Under the pieces are notes generated by a model, which had not been told where the DNA came from, searched no databases, and was given only the letters and a program-made list of their open reading frames with translations. Below, in pieces: positions 1 through 8,123 of a stretch of DNA of 64,000 nt. The DNA lies in contig JACCWI010000059.1 in the NCBI GenBank assembly GCA_013697725.1, positions 62,001-126,000 on the forward strand. The letters are read 5' to 3'. This stretch comes from Tatlockia sp. (GTDB taxonomy: Bacteria > Pseudomonadota > Gammaproteobacteria > Legionellales > Legionellaceae). The translations under genes and the position numbers were made by a program. Each line of letters begins with the position of its first letter. Within the stretch, counting starts at the first letter, position 1.

Positions 1-1
1 A

Positions 2-970
2 GTAATTCGTCAGCTACAAGGTTATGAAATCCCTGCAAATGCCTGGGAGAAACAGATTTTTGCTAAACGTGTTATAGACTACGACAAAGACTGGCTGGAT
101 AAGCTTTGCTCAAGTGGCAAAATTGGGTGGGGTCGATTATCACCACACCCAGCAATGGCTTCTATACCAGCTGCTAATAACCTCCCCTCAAAACGAATAA
201 TACCAACCAGCATTTCGCCGATTAGTTTTTTTGTTCGCGAAGATTCAAAGTGGATGGCAGGTTTTAAACCTTTAGATTCGGGGGATTTACAAATATTAAG
301 CCCGGTTGCCCAATCGATTTACGGATATTTGCAAGAAAATGGCGCGTCTTTTTTTATAGATATCTTGGAAAATACTGGTCATCTTAAAACTGAAATTGAA
401 ACTGGTCTCTGGGAATTAGTTTCAGCAGGCCTTCTCACAGCAGATGGTTTTGATAATTTGCGGGCTTTAATTGATCCCTATCGTCGTAATGGCAAACGAG
501 GTCGGCGCCTTAATTATTATCCTCAAACAACAGGTCGATGGGCCTTGTTAAAAACCAACAAGGCAAAATCTTCTAACCCAAGCGAACAAATTGAAGCCGC
601 TTGCATGATGTTGCTACGCCGCTACGGGGTTTGTTTTCGAGAACTAATTGTTAAAGAGAAAATTATTCCTAGCTGGCGAGATCTGTTAATTAGCTTTCGA
701 CGCATGGAAGCTAAAGGTGAAATTAGGGGCGGACGTTTTGTCAGCGGTTTTAGAGGCGAGCAATTCGCCCTGCCCTATGCAGTTGAATCCCTAAGAGCTT
801 CGCGGAAAAAAATGGCCAACTATGAAAATAGAAGCATTTCAGCTATTGATCCTTTAAATTTGATTGGCCTAATTTTACCCGGAAAGCGAGTTCCTTCATT
901 CTCAGGAAAAGTCGTTAATTTGCCCGATTCGAAGGAAGATGGCACAGAACCTTTCGAAAGATATTTATAA
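2..970 (+). CDS. lhr: Lhr-type ATP-dependent helicase, C-terminal part (gene cut by window start)
   Basis: This is the 3' end of a large DEAD/DEAH helicase gene. The frame is open from base 2, so the apparent ATG at 155 is internal. About 322 residues are visible. They match the C-terminal region of Lhr-family proteins: a PISFFVRED segment, RYGVCFREL, and near residues 235-265 a conserved stretch reading GEIRGGRFVSGFRGEQFALP, followed by DPLNLIGLILPG. The helicase core motifs (Walker A, DEAH) lie upstream of the window. Lhr proteins are 3'-5' helicases linked to nucleic-acid repair; some bacterial Lhr C-terminal domains are associated with uracil-DNA glycosylase activity, which I cannot judge from this part. 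Family assignment is confident; the exact role is not. Confidence 0.85.
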   Translation, partial: VIRQLQGYEIPANAWEKQIFAKRVIDYDKDWLDKLCSSGKIGWGRLSPHPAMASIPAANNLPSKRIIPTSISPISFFVREDSKWMAGFKPLDSGDLQILSPVAQSIYGYLQENGASFFIDILENTGHLKTEIETGLWELVSAGLLTADGFDNLRALIDPYRRNGKRGRRLNYYPQTTGRWALLKTNKAKSSNPSEQIEAACMMLLRRYGVCFRELIVKEKIIPSWRDLLISFRRMEAKGEIRGGRFVSGFRGEQFALPYAVESLRASRKKMANYENRSISAIDPLNLIGLILPGKRVPSFSGKVVNLPDSKEDGTEPFERYL

Positions 971-1088
971 AGCTAATTAGCTTAGATTAAATATTTCGCA
1001 CAGTCTCACAGATAAAAACATATTGTATAAATTTCGACTATATGATTTAATATGCATCAAAATTTATTATTATAACTCAGGTAAGCTC

Positions 1089-3158
1089 ATGTTAATTTCA
1101 CCATTTCTAGTAATTATGAACAAGTTTCTTCCTATATTTAGTCAAGAACAATTTAAACAGCTTCCTGATCTTGTGCAAGCAGATTTTAGCTCTCTCTATA
1201 TTAAATTAAGTCAATTTTTTGTTCAAAATAAACTCTGTGAACGTTATAGTGAAAATGAGCGAGCTATTTTAACTGATGAGGAAATAGAAAGCTTGGCAGC
1301 AATTGTTAAGGAACGTGCCTTAGCTTTAGCTAGCCAAATTAAGAATGTTAACCCCGAAAACCTCTTATTGGGGAATACTCTTTTTGAAGAAATCTCAGCG
1401 CTTTTGATTACTGATACAGGGCCTGGGGTGAGAAATCCAACAACCAATGATAAGCATCATAGTACATACTCTATTAATAAAGTATATGTACCTTTGAAAC
1501 ATCGTAACTTTAAGAGTCAAGCACAAGTTATTAACCAACCTACTAAAAATGAATCCCCAATCACTGGACCTTTCTTAAATAGGGTTTTCACTCCTTTAAA
1601 AAACCGCGACTTCAATCTTGAACCTCAACCAATTTCTAAAAAATCGAATGCGCAAGCTGAAGCATTACAATTGCCTCTAACTGCAATAAAGTTCACAAAA
1701 GAGGAGAAATTCCCAGTTCTTGTACCTCTGGAACCTTTAAATTTAGAGCAGCCCTTAGACCAGTTTTTTAACAAACAAAATTTAGAAAGCGATTATAATC
1801 GAGCAAAAAAGGAATTAGCTGCTGTTCATAAAACGTTCCAGGTTGATTTAAAACAGCTGAACCAAGCTATCTATGATACAAATTATTATTCTTTCAAACC
1901 CGAAGAAAAAGCAATAAAAGCGCTTGAGAAAATATTTCGTTATCACAGTCAAGTCAGCGAATACTTGTTTAGTAGATCATCAATGGAGATTACCTTAAAA
2001 GCAGTTCGTACTGAGATTGAATTTGTTAATCCCTATCTTATTAATGAGTCCCTGTTTAATGAGCAAATTGTTGCCTTGGAAAAATGCAAAGAAGCCTGTA
2101 GATCAATATTATTGAGTAAAAGCCAAAAAAGTGGAAAATTCAAAATTGAAGCTAAAGACTTAATCGATTCTATTAAAAATTACTTATTGCCTACTAGCTA
2201 TTTTAATTTTGCAGTTTACAATTTTAAAACGATTAATAATCAAGTATTAGTTGCTATTGAGAATGAATCATTAGCAAATTTAGATGAATGGATTAGTAAT
2301 CTTGAAAAATCGATTAACCATTTAAAAAACTCTTCAGATCTTTTAAAAAATTCTAAATACGTAGATGAGTTTATTATCATCACTAATTTTCTTGCTAAAT
2401 CTTATGAAGATTTAGCTGATTTAAAATCTAAAAAAGTCGATTTAATGCTTGAACAAAACCACAGTGAAGAGTCGTTATTTACTTTACTAAAAGAAATAAA
2501 AGCTAATTATCATGAATCCAATTCTTATATCTCTGATCAACAAGTTTGGCTAAGTATTTTGTATACTCAACACAGGCTTATAGAGGCTTTTACTAAGAAA
2601 AATAATCGCGTAGAAGGGTTGAAAGAAATTAATAACTTGATGGATGAAATTCTAAAAAAAGGCCTGGCTACTAATGAAGAATCATCCACCACCTTGGAAA
2701 TTCTTTATTATATGCTTTATGCTTGTTCAAAAGCCTCCAGTTTATCCAATACTTCCTCTATTGATTTTCAGCAAAAAGCATTAAACTTTATGAGTCAATA
2801 CAAAGCTCAAATTACTAAAATTGATTTTACCTGCGACCTGGAAAACCTTTCAGCTGAAATAATTGCTTATTTAGTTCAACTAAAATTGCTACCTAAAGGG
2901 GGAGAATGGAATCTTCAATCTGCAATTAATGGCGTTTATAATTTCTCGCAACAGGATAATCAAACTTCTGGGATTGATAGTATCGTTTACGTCAAAGAAA
3001 AAACTACTGTTATCATTAACTATAAAGATTCTGCAAATACGCACAACAATCAAAATGAATTCATGTCTAAGGGAATTAGATCTGGATTTTTTCAAAAACA
3101 AGAATCTCAGCAAAACTCACAATCGGATTTGAATAAGGACAGAGGGTTTCAACCTTAA
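1089..3158 (+). CDS. Large hypothetical protein, candidate secreted effector
   Basis: I do not recognise a family. The frame could start at TTG 1023, but ATG 1089 has an AGG seven bases upstream, giving 689 residues; ATG 1116 is a further option. There is no clear signal peptide or membrane segment. Much of residues 230-600 is Lys/Glu/Leu/Asn-rich and looks helical, possibly coiled coil. A short internal repeat is visible at about residues 132-148 and 166-182 (VYVPLKHRNF versus VFTPLKNRDF). The C-terminus is polar and Gln/Asn-rich. The gene stands alone, convergent with the ankyrin gene. Size, AT-richness and company of ankyrin and LRR proteins suggest a Dot/Icm substrate; this is inference only. 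Confidence 0.6.
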   Translation: MLISPFLVIMNKFLPIFSQEQFKQLPDLVQADFSSLYIKLSQFFVQNKLCERYSENERAILTDEEIESLAAIVKERALALASQIKNVNPENLLLGNTLFEEISALLITDTGPGVRNPTTNDKHHSTYSINKVYVPLKHRNFKSQAQVINQPTKNESPITGPFLNRVFTPLKNRDFNLEPQPISKKSNAQAEALQLPLTAIKFTKEEKFPVLVPLEPLNLEQPLDQFFNKQNLESDYNRAKKELAAVHKTFQVDLKQLNQAIYDTNYYSFKPEEKAIKALEKIFRYHSQVSEYLFSRSSMEITLKAVRTEIEFVNPYLINESLFNEQIVALEKCKEACRSILLSKSQKSGKFKIEAKDLIDSIKNYLLPTSYFNFAVYNFKTINNQVLVAIENESLANLDEWISNLEKSINHLKNSSDLLKNSKYVDEFIIITNFLAKSYEDLADLKSKKVDLMLEQNHSEESLFTLLKEIKANYHESNSYISDQQVWLSILYTQHRLIEAFTKKNNRVEGLKEINNLMDEILKKGLATNEESSTTLEILYYMLYACSKASSLSNTSSIDFQQKALNFMSQYKAQITKIDFTCDLENLSAEIIAYLVQLKLLPKGGEWNLQSAINGVYNFSQQDNQTSGIDSIVYVKEKTTVIINYKDSANTHNNQNEFMSKGIRSGFFQKQESQQNSQSDLNKDRGFQP

Positions 3159-3210
3159 GCTGGGTTGGATTGGGTTAAACAGAATTAAAGTATTTACCTA
3201 AGAAACCAGT

Positions 3211-3234
3211 CAAGAGCAAATTTATTTGCTCTTG
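3211..3234. terminator. Inverted repeat between convergent genes
   Basis: A perfect 10-bp inverted repeat (CAAGAGCAAA, loop TTTA, TTTGCTCTTG) lies between the convergent stops at 3158 and 3290. There is no clean T-run on either side, so it may be a bidirectional terminator or a transcript-end hairpin. Confidence 0.4.
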
Positions 3235-3289
3235 CTCGCTATTAACTAGCTATAGTTAGATTTTGCACTTTCCAATTCTTTTAATTAGA

Positions 3290-5710
3290 TTAGATCGTCA
3301 ATCTTAGGCCACTCGTATTCTGTTCTTCAAGTTCGTTAAGATGTTTCTGTACAAGTTCTTTTATAGTAGGAGTTGGCTTATCCATTATACAAGCTTCAAA
3401 AAACAGCTTGGCCATTTCTATTTTCTCCAGTTTTTTATAACAAAGACCCATAGAGTAGCTGACATTTGCTCTTAATTCAGGCAAGCAAAACATTAAACAC
3501 AAATAAAATGAGTGAAGAGCCTGATCATATTGACCTGCAGAATAGTCTTTTTTTCCTTGAGCGTAAGCAGTTAATACATTAGCATTAACCGTATTTTCAT
3601 CGAATTTATCCATTATTGCCAAGCATAGAGGGTCAAATAAAGGATCAGTTGGATTAATCCACCTAATGCAATTATCACTCAAGCCAAGTGATCTAGCCCC
3701 ATTTTTAAACATAAATGCAACAGTCATAGCCGCTGTTAAAAAACTAACAGGTTGTTGGGTTTGCTCTAATAAATAATGAACTATGTCCTGATTGTTTCTC
3801 ATAGCTGCTTTTAGGAATGGCGTTATTGATAAGAAAAAAGGTTTGTCGTCTAATAACGCCTTACATTGTATTTGCTGATTAGGATTTGCGCCTAAATTAA
3901 TTAAGCCTTTGATAATACTAAGGTCATTACGCTGGCAAGCAAAGGCTAAAGGGGTTGGGCTATCTGTTGTTAAACCATGAAATTCATTGATGTCTGCACC
4001 TTTATCTACCAACATTTTTATAATCTCAAGGTCAGGATGATAATGTTTAGCGCAGGTTTCATGACCAATTGCACTTACGTTTTCCAAATCTTTCTTATTT
4101 ACAGAGGCCCCATGCTGCAATAATAGAGCAATAATATTCTTGTTTCGAGAATTTATGGCTAATTGGAGCGGAGAACTATCTGTTATTGATTCAAAATCGG
4201 GCTTATTATTTTTAGATTTCCGAATCGCTTTTGAGAAAGATTGGGAATTTATAGGCGAAAATTGAAGCTTCTTCACTGAGACCTGCCCAGACTCGGGATT
4301 GGGTTCTGCTCCGTTTTCAAGTAATATTTTTATAAAATTTTCTCGTTGATGATGGATAGCCAGGGTTAAAATTCCCTGTTCACTTTTTCGAGTTACACCG
4401 TAAAAATTGGGATTGGCTCCATTTTCCAGTAACATTTTCAATAAGGCTGGATCCTCATGAGCGCAATAAACCCAATAAAGAAAAGTTTGAGCTTGGGTTA
4501 GGGAAGCTAAACTACCAAAGGCACAGAAATTTAAATAGAAAATACATTCGTCAAAGGATTGTACGATATACTGACAAATCTCAACTTTACCAACATTAAG
4601 AATTTGATGAAATAGCATAGGATTGAACCAGGAAATATAGGGTCTAAGACTTTTTATAGCCTCTAAATTGCTTGCTAATGCATATTTTTCAAATAATTTT
4701 TCGGTTTTTACATGCAGATGGTTAATCTGTTGCAGAACTGCTATCAATTTATTTTCGATGGTGGACTCAGAACGCAGGTGAGTCAACAGTCTAAATTTTT
4801 CGCCTAATAATTTTAAGGCAACCAGAGTTTGTTCAGATTCTAAAATTTTATCGTTTGATGCGTTTGAATTAATTTCATCATCTAGCTGTTGTATTTTTTC
4901 TTTTAAAAATTGCTTGTCTTCCGGCGTAGAAAAGGACTTTGATTGTATCGATTTAATTTCAATTTGTGGTTGTTCTTTTTTCTGCTGTATTTGTTTTTTG
5001 GAGGGGGTATAGAAACGATTATTATTTTGCTTAGATTCAATCGCTATATTTTCTTCAAATAGATTAACCAGGTCATCTAGTAGGGCAGCTCGTGGATCAC
5101 TATGGCTAAAGCTCCACATATCTACTTGCTTCATAGCATCCTTACAAAGCTTTGCAGTATGCTTATACTTGGCAAACTGTGCTGGAAGGTGTTCGCTGAG
5201 CGAATCGAGCTTGATTAGGTAGTCATCGACAGAGGCTTTGGTTGACTTAAAATTTTGAGTAATAAAATGCAAAATTGTTTCAAAAAATTCACTTGACCTG
5301 GCCTGAGCATGTTGCTGAATTGTTTTTTCTTCTGCTGTGGAGATAGGTTTTATAATCTCCAAGGTATCTTGATTTTTTAATTGGCAATTTCGATAACGAC
5401 CTACACTATCAAAATAAACATGGAGAACCACCGAGACATTAATTCCATTTTCTTTACGAACCCCATACCAAGTATAATGAAACACACTGAGCCCATTTGC
5501 TTCACTAGGCTTATAAAATTCATAAATTGAAATATGTGGACATTTTGTAGCTTGGTAATCTTTTCCAGCTATTTGTAATGAGCTGTCATTTTTTAATAAA
5601 TCAATCACACAATATTTAATGTTTTTATTAACAATAAAAATAGGTTTATAAGAAATTGACGATTTCTGGTTAAGAATCACTATTGCTTTATAGGCTGGGT
5701 TTAAACGCAT
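3290..5710 (-). CDS. Ankyrin-repeat protein with TPR-like C-terminus, candidate Dot/Icm effector
   Basis: An 806-residue cytosolic-type protein with no signal peptide. Residues 1-300 are unassigned; about 200-330 are rich in Gln/Lys/Glu. Ankyrin repeats occupy roughly 420-660, with signatures such as LLKMLLENGANPN, FIKILLENGAEPN, IIALLLQHGASVN, IIKMLVDKGADIN and IIKGLINLGANPN. After a hydrophobic stretch, residues about 720-790 (YSAGQYDQALHSFYLCL, MGLCYKKLEKIEMAKLFFEA) look like TPR units. The C-terminus has Glu at -11, -12 and -14 and Leu at -3, compatible with the E-block type of Dot/Icm signal. ATG at 5710 has a GAG upstream. Family-level assignment is secure; host target and secretion are inferred. 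Confidence 0.8.
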   Translation of the reverse strand: MRLNPAYKAIVILNQKSSISYKPIFIVNKNIKYCVIDLLKNDSSLQIAGKDYQATKCPHISIYEFYKPSEANGLSVFHYTWYGVRKENGINVSVVLHVYFDSVGRYRNCQLKNQDTLEIIKPISTAEEKTIQQHAQARSSEFFETILHFITQNFKSTKASVDDYLIKLDSLSEHLPAQFAKYKHTAKLCKDAMKQVDMWSFSHSDPRAALLDDLVNLFEENIAIESKQNNNRFYTPSKKQIQQKKEQPQIEIKSIQSKSFSTPEDKQFLKEKIQQLDDEINSNASNDKILESEQTLVALKLLGEKFRLLTHLRSESTIENKLIAVLQQINHLHVKTEKLFEKYALASNLEAIKSLRPYISWFNPMLFHQILNVGKVEICQYIVQSFDECIFYLNFCAFGSLASLTQAQTFLYWVYCAHEDPALLKMLLENGANPNFYGVTRKSEQGILTLAIHHQRENFIKILLENGAEPNPESGQVSVKKLQFSPINSQSFSKAIRKSKNNKPDFESITDSSPLQLAINSRNKNIIALLLQHGASVNKKDLENVSAIGHETCAKHYHPDLEIIKMLVDKGADINEFHGLTTDSPTPLAFACQRNDLSIIKGLINLGANPNQQIQCKALLDDKPFFLSITPFLKAAMRNNQDIVHYLLEQTQQPVSFLTAAMTVAFMFKNGARSLGLSDNCIRWINPTDPLFDPLCLAIMDKFDENTVNANVLTAYAQGKKDYSAGQYDQALHSFYLCLMFCLPELRANVSYSMGLCYKKLEKIEMAKLFFEACIMDKPTPTIKELVQKHLNELEEQNTSGLRLTI

Positions 5711-6007
5711 ATTTTTCTCGACTCTAAGTGCTTAAGGTATAAAAAACGCATACTACTATATTTTATCTCTACTTGTAAATATAATGTACATTTTAGAAGG
5801 ATGGAATAAAATCATTTACCGTGAAGAATTAACATTATTTATTTTTGAGCCTGATGCAGCCCTTGGAAAAAATTTATTCTGAGTTACAGCTAAAATCTTT
5901 AGTTACCCTTTAAACCTGCTGAGTTTTTCCCTCTTGATGTAATATGAAATGAGAGAGAGGTTCTTGTTAATTTTTGAAAAAATCAATTAAGATATCAGTA
6001 TTTTCCC
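5711..6007. other. Intergenic stretch upstream of the ankyrin gene
   Basis: This AT-rich gap lies between the ankyrin gene and the terminator behind the LRR gene. No open frame with a ribosome-binding site, RNA gene or repeat was recognised. A weak promoter for the ankyrin gene (TTTACA, 18 bases, TAGTAT on the minus strand) may lie near 5750-5785. Confidence 0.5.
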
Positions 6008-6036
6008 AAAAAATTCAGGGGTTATTGATCAACCCC
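6008..6036 (-). terminator. Rho-independent terminator of the LRR gene
   Basis: Read on the minus strand: GGGGTT, seven-base loop, AACCCC, then TGAATTTTTT. It lies about 75 bases beyond the LRR stop codon. Confidence 0.6.
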
Positions 6037-6109
6037 ATTAAGGATTAAAGTAACTAAAAAAAATACTCCTTTTCTTCTGCATAATGCTCAAGCATCAACA
6101 TTTGTGATT

Positions 6110-7507
6110 TTAAATAGTGAGAGTAGGGTCAGGCTCAATAAGTTTCGGTTCACTTCCCCAGTCTATCTTTACGAGCAATTTTTCTAACTCATCAAGGCTG
6201 TGCGGATTTGCCCAGAAATGTAAAACATTTCTTTTCTTTGCACAAATTTCTCTAATTTCGTTAATACAGCTAACACGATTAATCTCTTCTGGATCTTTAT
6301 TATTTAAGTTGACTTCAATTGCAGTTAATAAGCCTATTTTCCAATGATTATACCAATCCGTTATGCGTCCATTTTGTTGGGTTGTGATATTAGTCTTGAG
6401 CTGGTTAATAATCCACAGCAATTGCTCTTGAACAATTTCTTCTTTAGGCTTTTCGCATCCCACTAGGATTCTGTTGCGATTTAGATAGTTGCGGACTTGT
6501 TTTTTGTTTATAGAGCCTTTGATGCCATCAAATTTTAGAAGAGTGAAATTTGTAGCTAGAGCTTCAATTAGGGATCGCTCACCTTCTGCGTTAAAATTGT
6601 TTCCTCTTAAGTCTATAAACTGCAGACTCTTGTTATTTTTTAGTCCTTCGGCTATATATTTGGCTCCTTCATTACCAATATCATTATAATTCAGCTTGAT
6701 GGACCTTAGAGTTAGATTATCTCCCAACATTTTTGCAAGGTATTTGGCACCCTCATCTCCAATCTTATTAGTCCTCAGATCTATCGAGCCGAGGATCCTA
6801 TTACTCTTCAACCCTTTGCTAATAAATTGAGCACCTTCAGAGCCCAAATTGTTACCGTGCAGATTCAGGGAATCCAGGCTCATGTTCTCCTGCAATGCTT
6901 TGCCAATATATTGAGCACCTACAGAACCTATGCTGTTCCAACACAAGCTTATGGACTGTAGTGTTTTATTGTCTTTCAGTGCTTGGGCAATAAACTTTGC
7001 ACCTTCATCACCAATCTTGTTATAATTCAGTTTGATAAACTGCAAGCCTTGGTTATTTTTCAATCCTTCAGCAAAGTATTGGGTACCCTCATCGCCAAGT
7101 TTATTATGAGCCAGATCGATGGATTGCAGACTCGTGTTGTCTTTTATACCTCTACCCATGTATTCAGCGCCTTCAGAGCCAAATTTATTATATCTTATGG
7201 CGAGAGATTGTAGACTTTTATTAACTTTCAACATTTCGCTAATGTGTTTGGCACCTTCAACGCCAAAATGGTTACCTCTCAACTTAAGAGATTGCAGGTA
7301 TCGGTTAACTTTTAGTCCGTTGGCAAGGTGTTCTGCACCCACTGAGCCAATATGAATAAAACGTATTTCGATAGATTGAAGGGTGGTATTAGCTTTCAGT
7401 ATTTCGCCTATTTCTTCGGCGCATTTAGATCCCACCTGAGAAAGCTCATCCAGAAACAGTGACTTATCGTTTTTTTCTAATTCTCTTTCTATTTTGGTAA
7501 CTGCCAT
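6110..7507 (-). CDS. Leucine-rich-repeat protein (ribonuclease-inhibitor type), candidate effector
   Basis: The frame opens at TTG 7528, but ATG 7507 with GGG nine bases upstream is preferred, giving 465 residues. Residues about 40-319 are ten consecutive 28-residue repeats of the form N-x-x-L-Q-S-I-x-L-x-x-N-x-I-G-x-E-G-A-x-x-I-A-x-x-L-K-x, the ribonuclease-inhibitor/NLR class of LRR. The remaining ~145 residues are unassigned and Trp- and Lys-rich. No signal peptide is present. The last residues (PTLTI) resemble the end of the neighbouring ankyrin protein (LRLTI). LRRs of this class bind proteins; in Legionella such proteins are often Dot/Icm effectors, so that role is inferred here. Confidence 0.82.
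   Translation of the reverse strand: MAVTKIERELEKNDKSLFLDELSQVGSKCAEEIGEILKANTTLQSIEIRFIHIGSVGAEHLANGLKVNRYLQSLKLRGNHFGVEGAKHISEMLKVNKSLQSLAIRYNKFGSEGAEYMGRGIKDNTSLQSIDLAHNKLGDEGTQYFAEGLKNNQGLQFIKLNYNKIGDEGAKFIAQALKDNKTLQSISLCWNSIGSVGAQYIGKALQENMSLDSLNLHGNNLGSEGAQFISKGLKSNRILGSIDLRTNKIGDEGAKYLAKMLGDNLTLRSIKLNYNDIGNEGAKYIAEGLKNNKSLQFIDLRGNNFNAEGERSLIEALATNFTLLKFDGIKGSINKKQVRNYLNRNRILVGCEKPKEEIVQEQLLWIINQLKTNITTQQNGRITDWYNHWKIGLLTAIEVNLNNKDPEEINRVSCINEIREICAKKRNVLHFWANPHSLDELEKLLVKIDWGSEPKLIEPDPTLTI
6551..7390 (-). repeat. Ten tandem 84-bp units encoding LRRs
   Basis: Ten in-phase 84-base units, each coding one 28-residue LRR. An eleventh partial unit (NFTLLKF) follows. The repeats have diverged at the DNA level but keep the Asn/Leu/Gly framework. 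Confidence 0.85.
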
Positions 7508-7542
7508 GAAATCATACCCAAATCGCAAAAAAATGATTATTT

Positions 7543-7572
7543 ATTGTACTGTTAACACCTATTAAAAGTCAA
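7543..7572 (-). promoter_or_regulatory. Sigma70-like promoter of the LRR gene
   Basis: On the minus strand TTGACT, 18 bases, TACAAT, ending about 35 bases before the ATG. The same -10 sequence and nearly the same -35 occur before the LRR genes at 40-44 kb. Confidence 0.6.
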
Positions 7573-7675
7573 ACTGACTTAATTTAATGAGTGATATCAT
7601 GAATTCATGTTAGCCAAACCCAGGTGTCCCGGACTAGGTGGCGTATTTGCAATATGAGATTTGACTGATAGCCTC

Positions 7676-8062
7676 TTATTCTCGAGAAATTGGTTTTTCT
7701 TTGAGTAAATCTCTAATTTCTTTTAGTAGCGATTGTTCCATAGTCAGTTTGACAGAACTTATTTCACGCTTACGTTGTAAAATATTAACCGACTTTATAG
7801 CTAAAAAAATGGCAAAGGCAATGATAACAAAATCAAGTATTGATTGCAGAAATGTACCCCATTTAATCTCAGCTGCACCAATTTTAAAATAATAGCTGGT
7901 GATATTGATGCCGCCAAGCAAGACGCCCAGTAAGGGCATTATAATTCCTTCAACAAAGGAAGTTACAATCTTACCAAAAGCTGCACCCATCACAACCGCA
8001 ATGGCTAAATCCATTACATTACCGCGCATCGCAAAAAGTTTAAATTCATTAAAAAGCTTCAT
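7676..8062 (-). CDS. mscL: Large-conductance mechanosensitive channel MscL
   Basis: MscL forms a homopentameric inner-membrane pore that opens under membrane tension and releases solutes on hypo-osmotic shock. The frame extends back to 8143, but ATG 8062 has AAGGA seven bases upstream and begins MKLFNEFKLFAMRGN, aligning with the N-terminal helix of E. coli MscL. This gives 128 residues (E. coli 136). Two membrane helices are visible, about residues 13-42 and 68-95, followed by a charged C-terminal helix. The pore-lining pattern MDLAIAVVMGAAFGKIV is conserved. It follows lysC on the same strand, about 60 bases downstream. Confidence 0.95.
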   Translation of the reverse strand: MKLFNEFKLFAMRGNVMDLAIAVVMGAAFGKIVTSFVEGIIMPLLGVLLGGINITSYYFKIGAAEIKWGTFLQSILDFVIIAFAIFLAIKSVNILQRKREISSVKLTMEQSLLKEIRDLLKEKPISRE

Positions 8063-8123
8063 TGATGAGTCCTTCATCGTTAATGCTACGAATTCTGTTA
8101 AGCTTTTCTTATTTCGGAATCTC

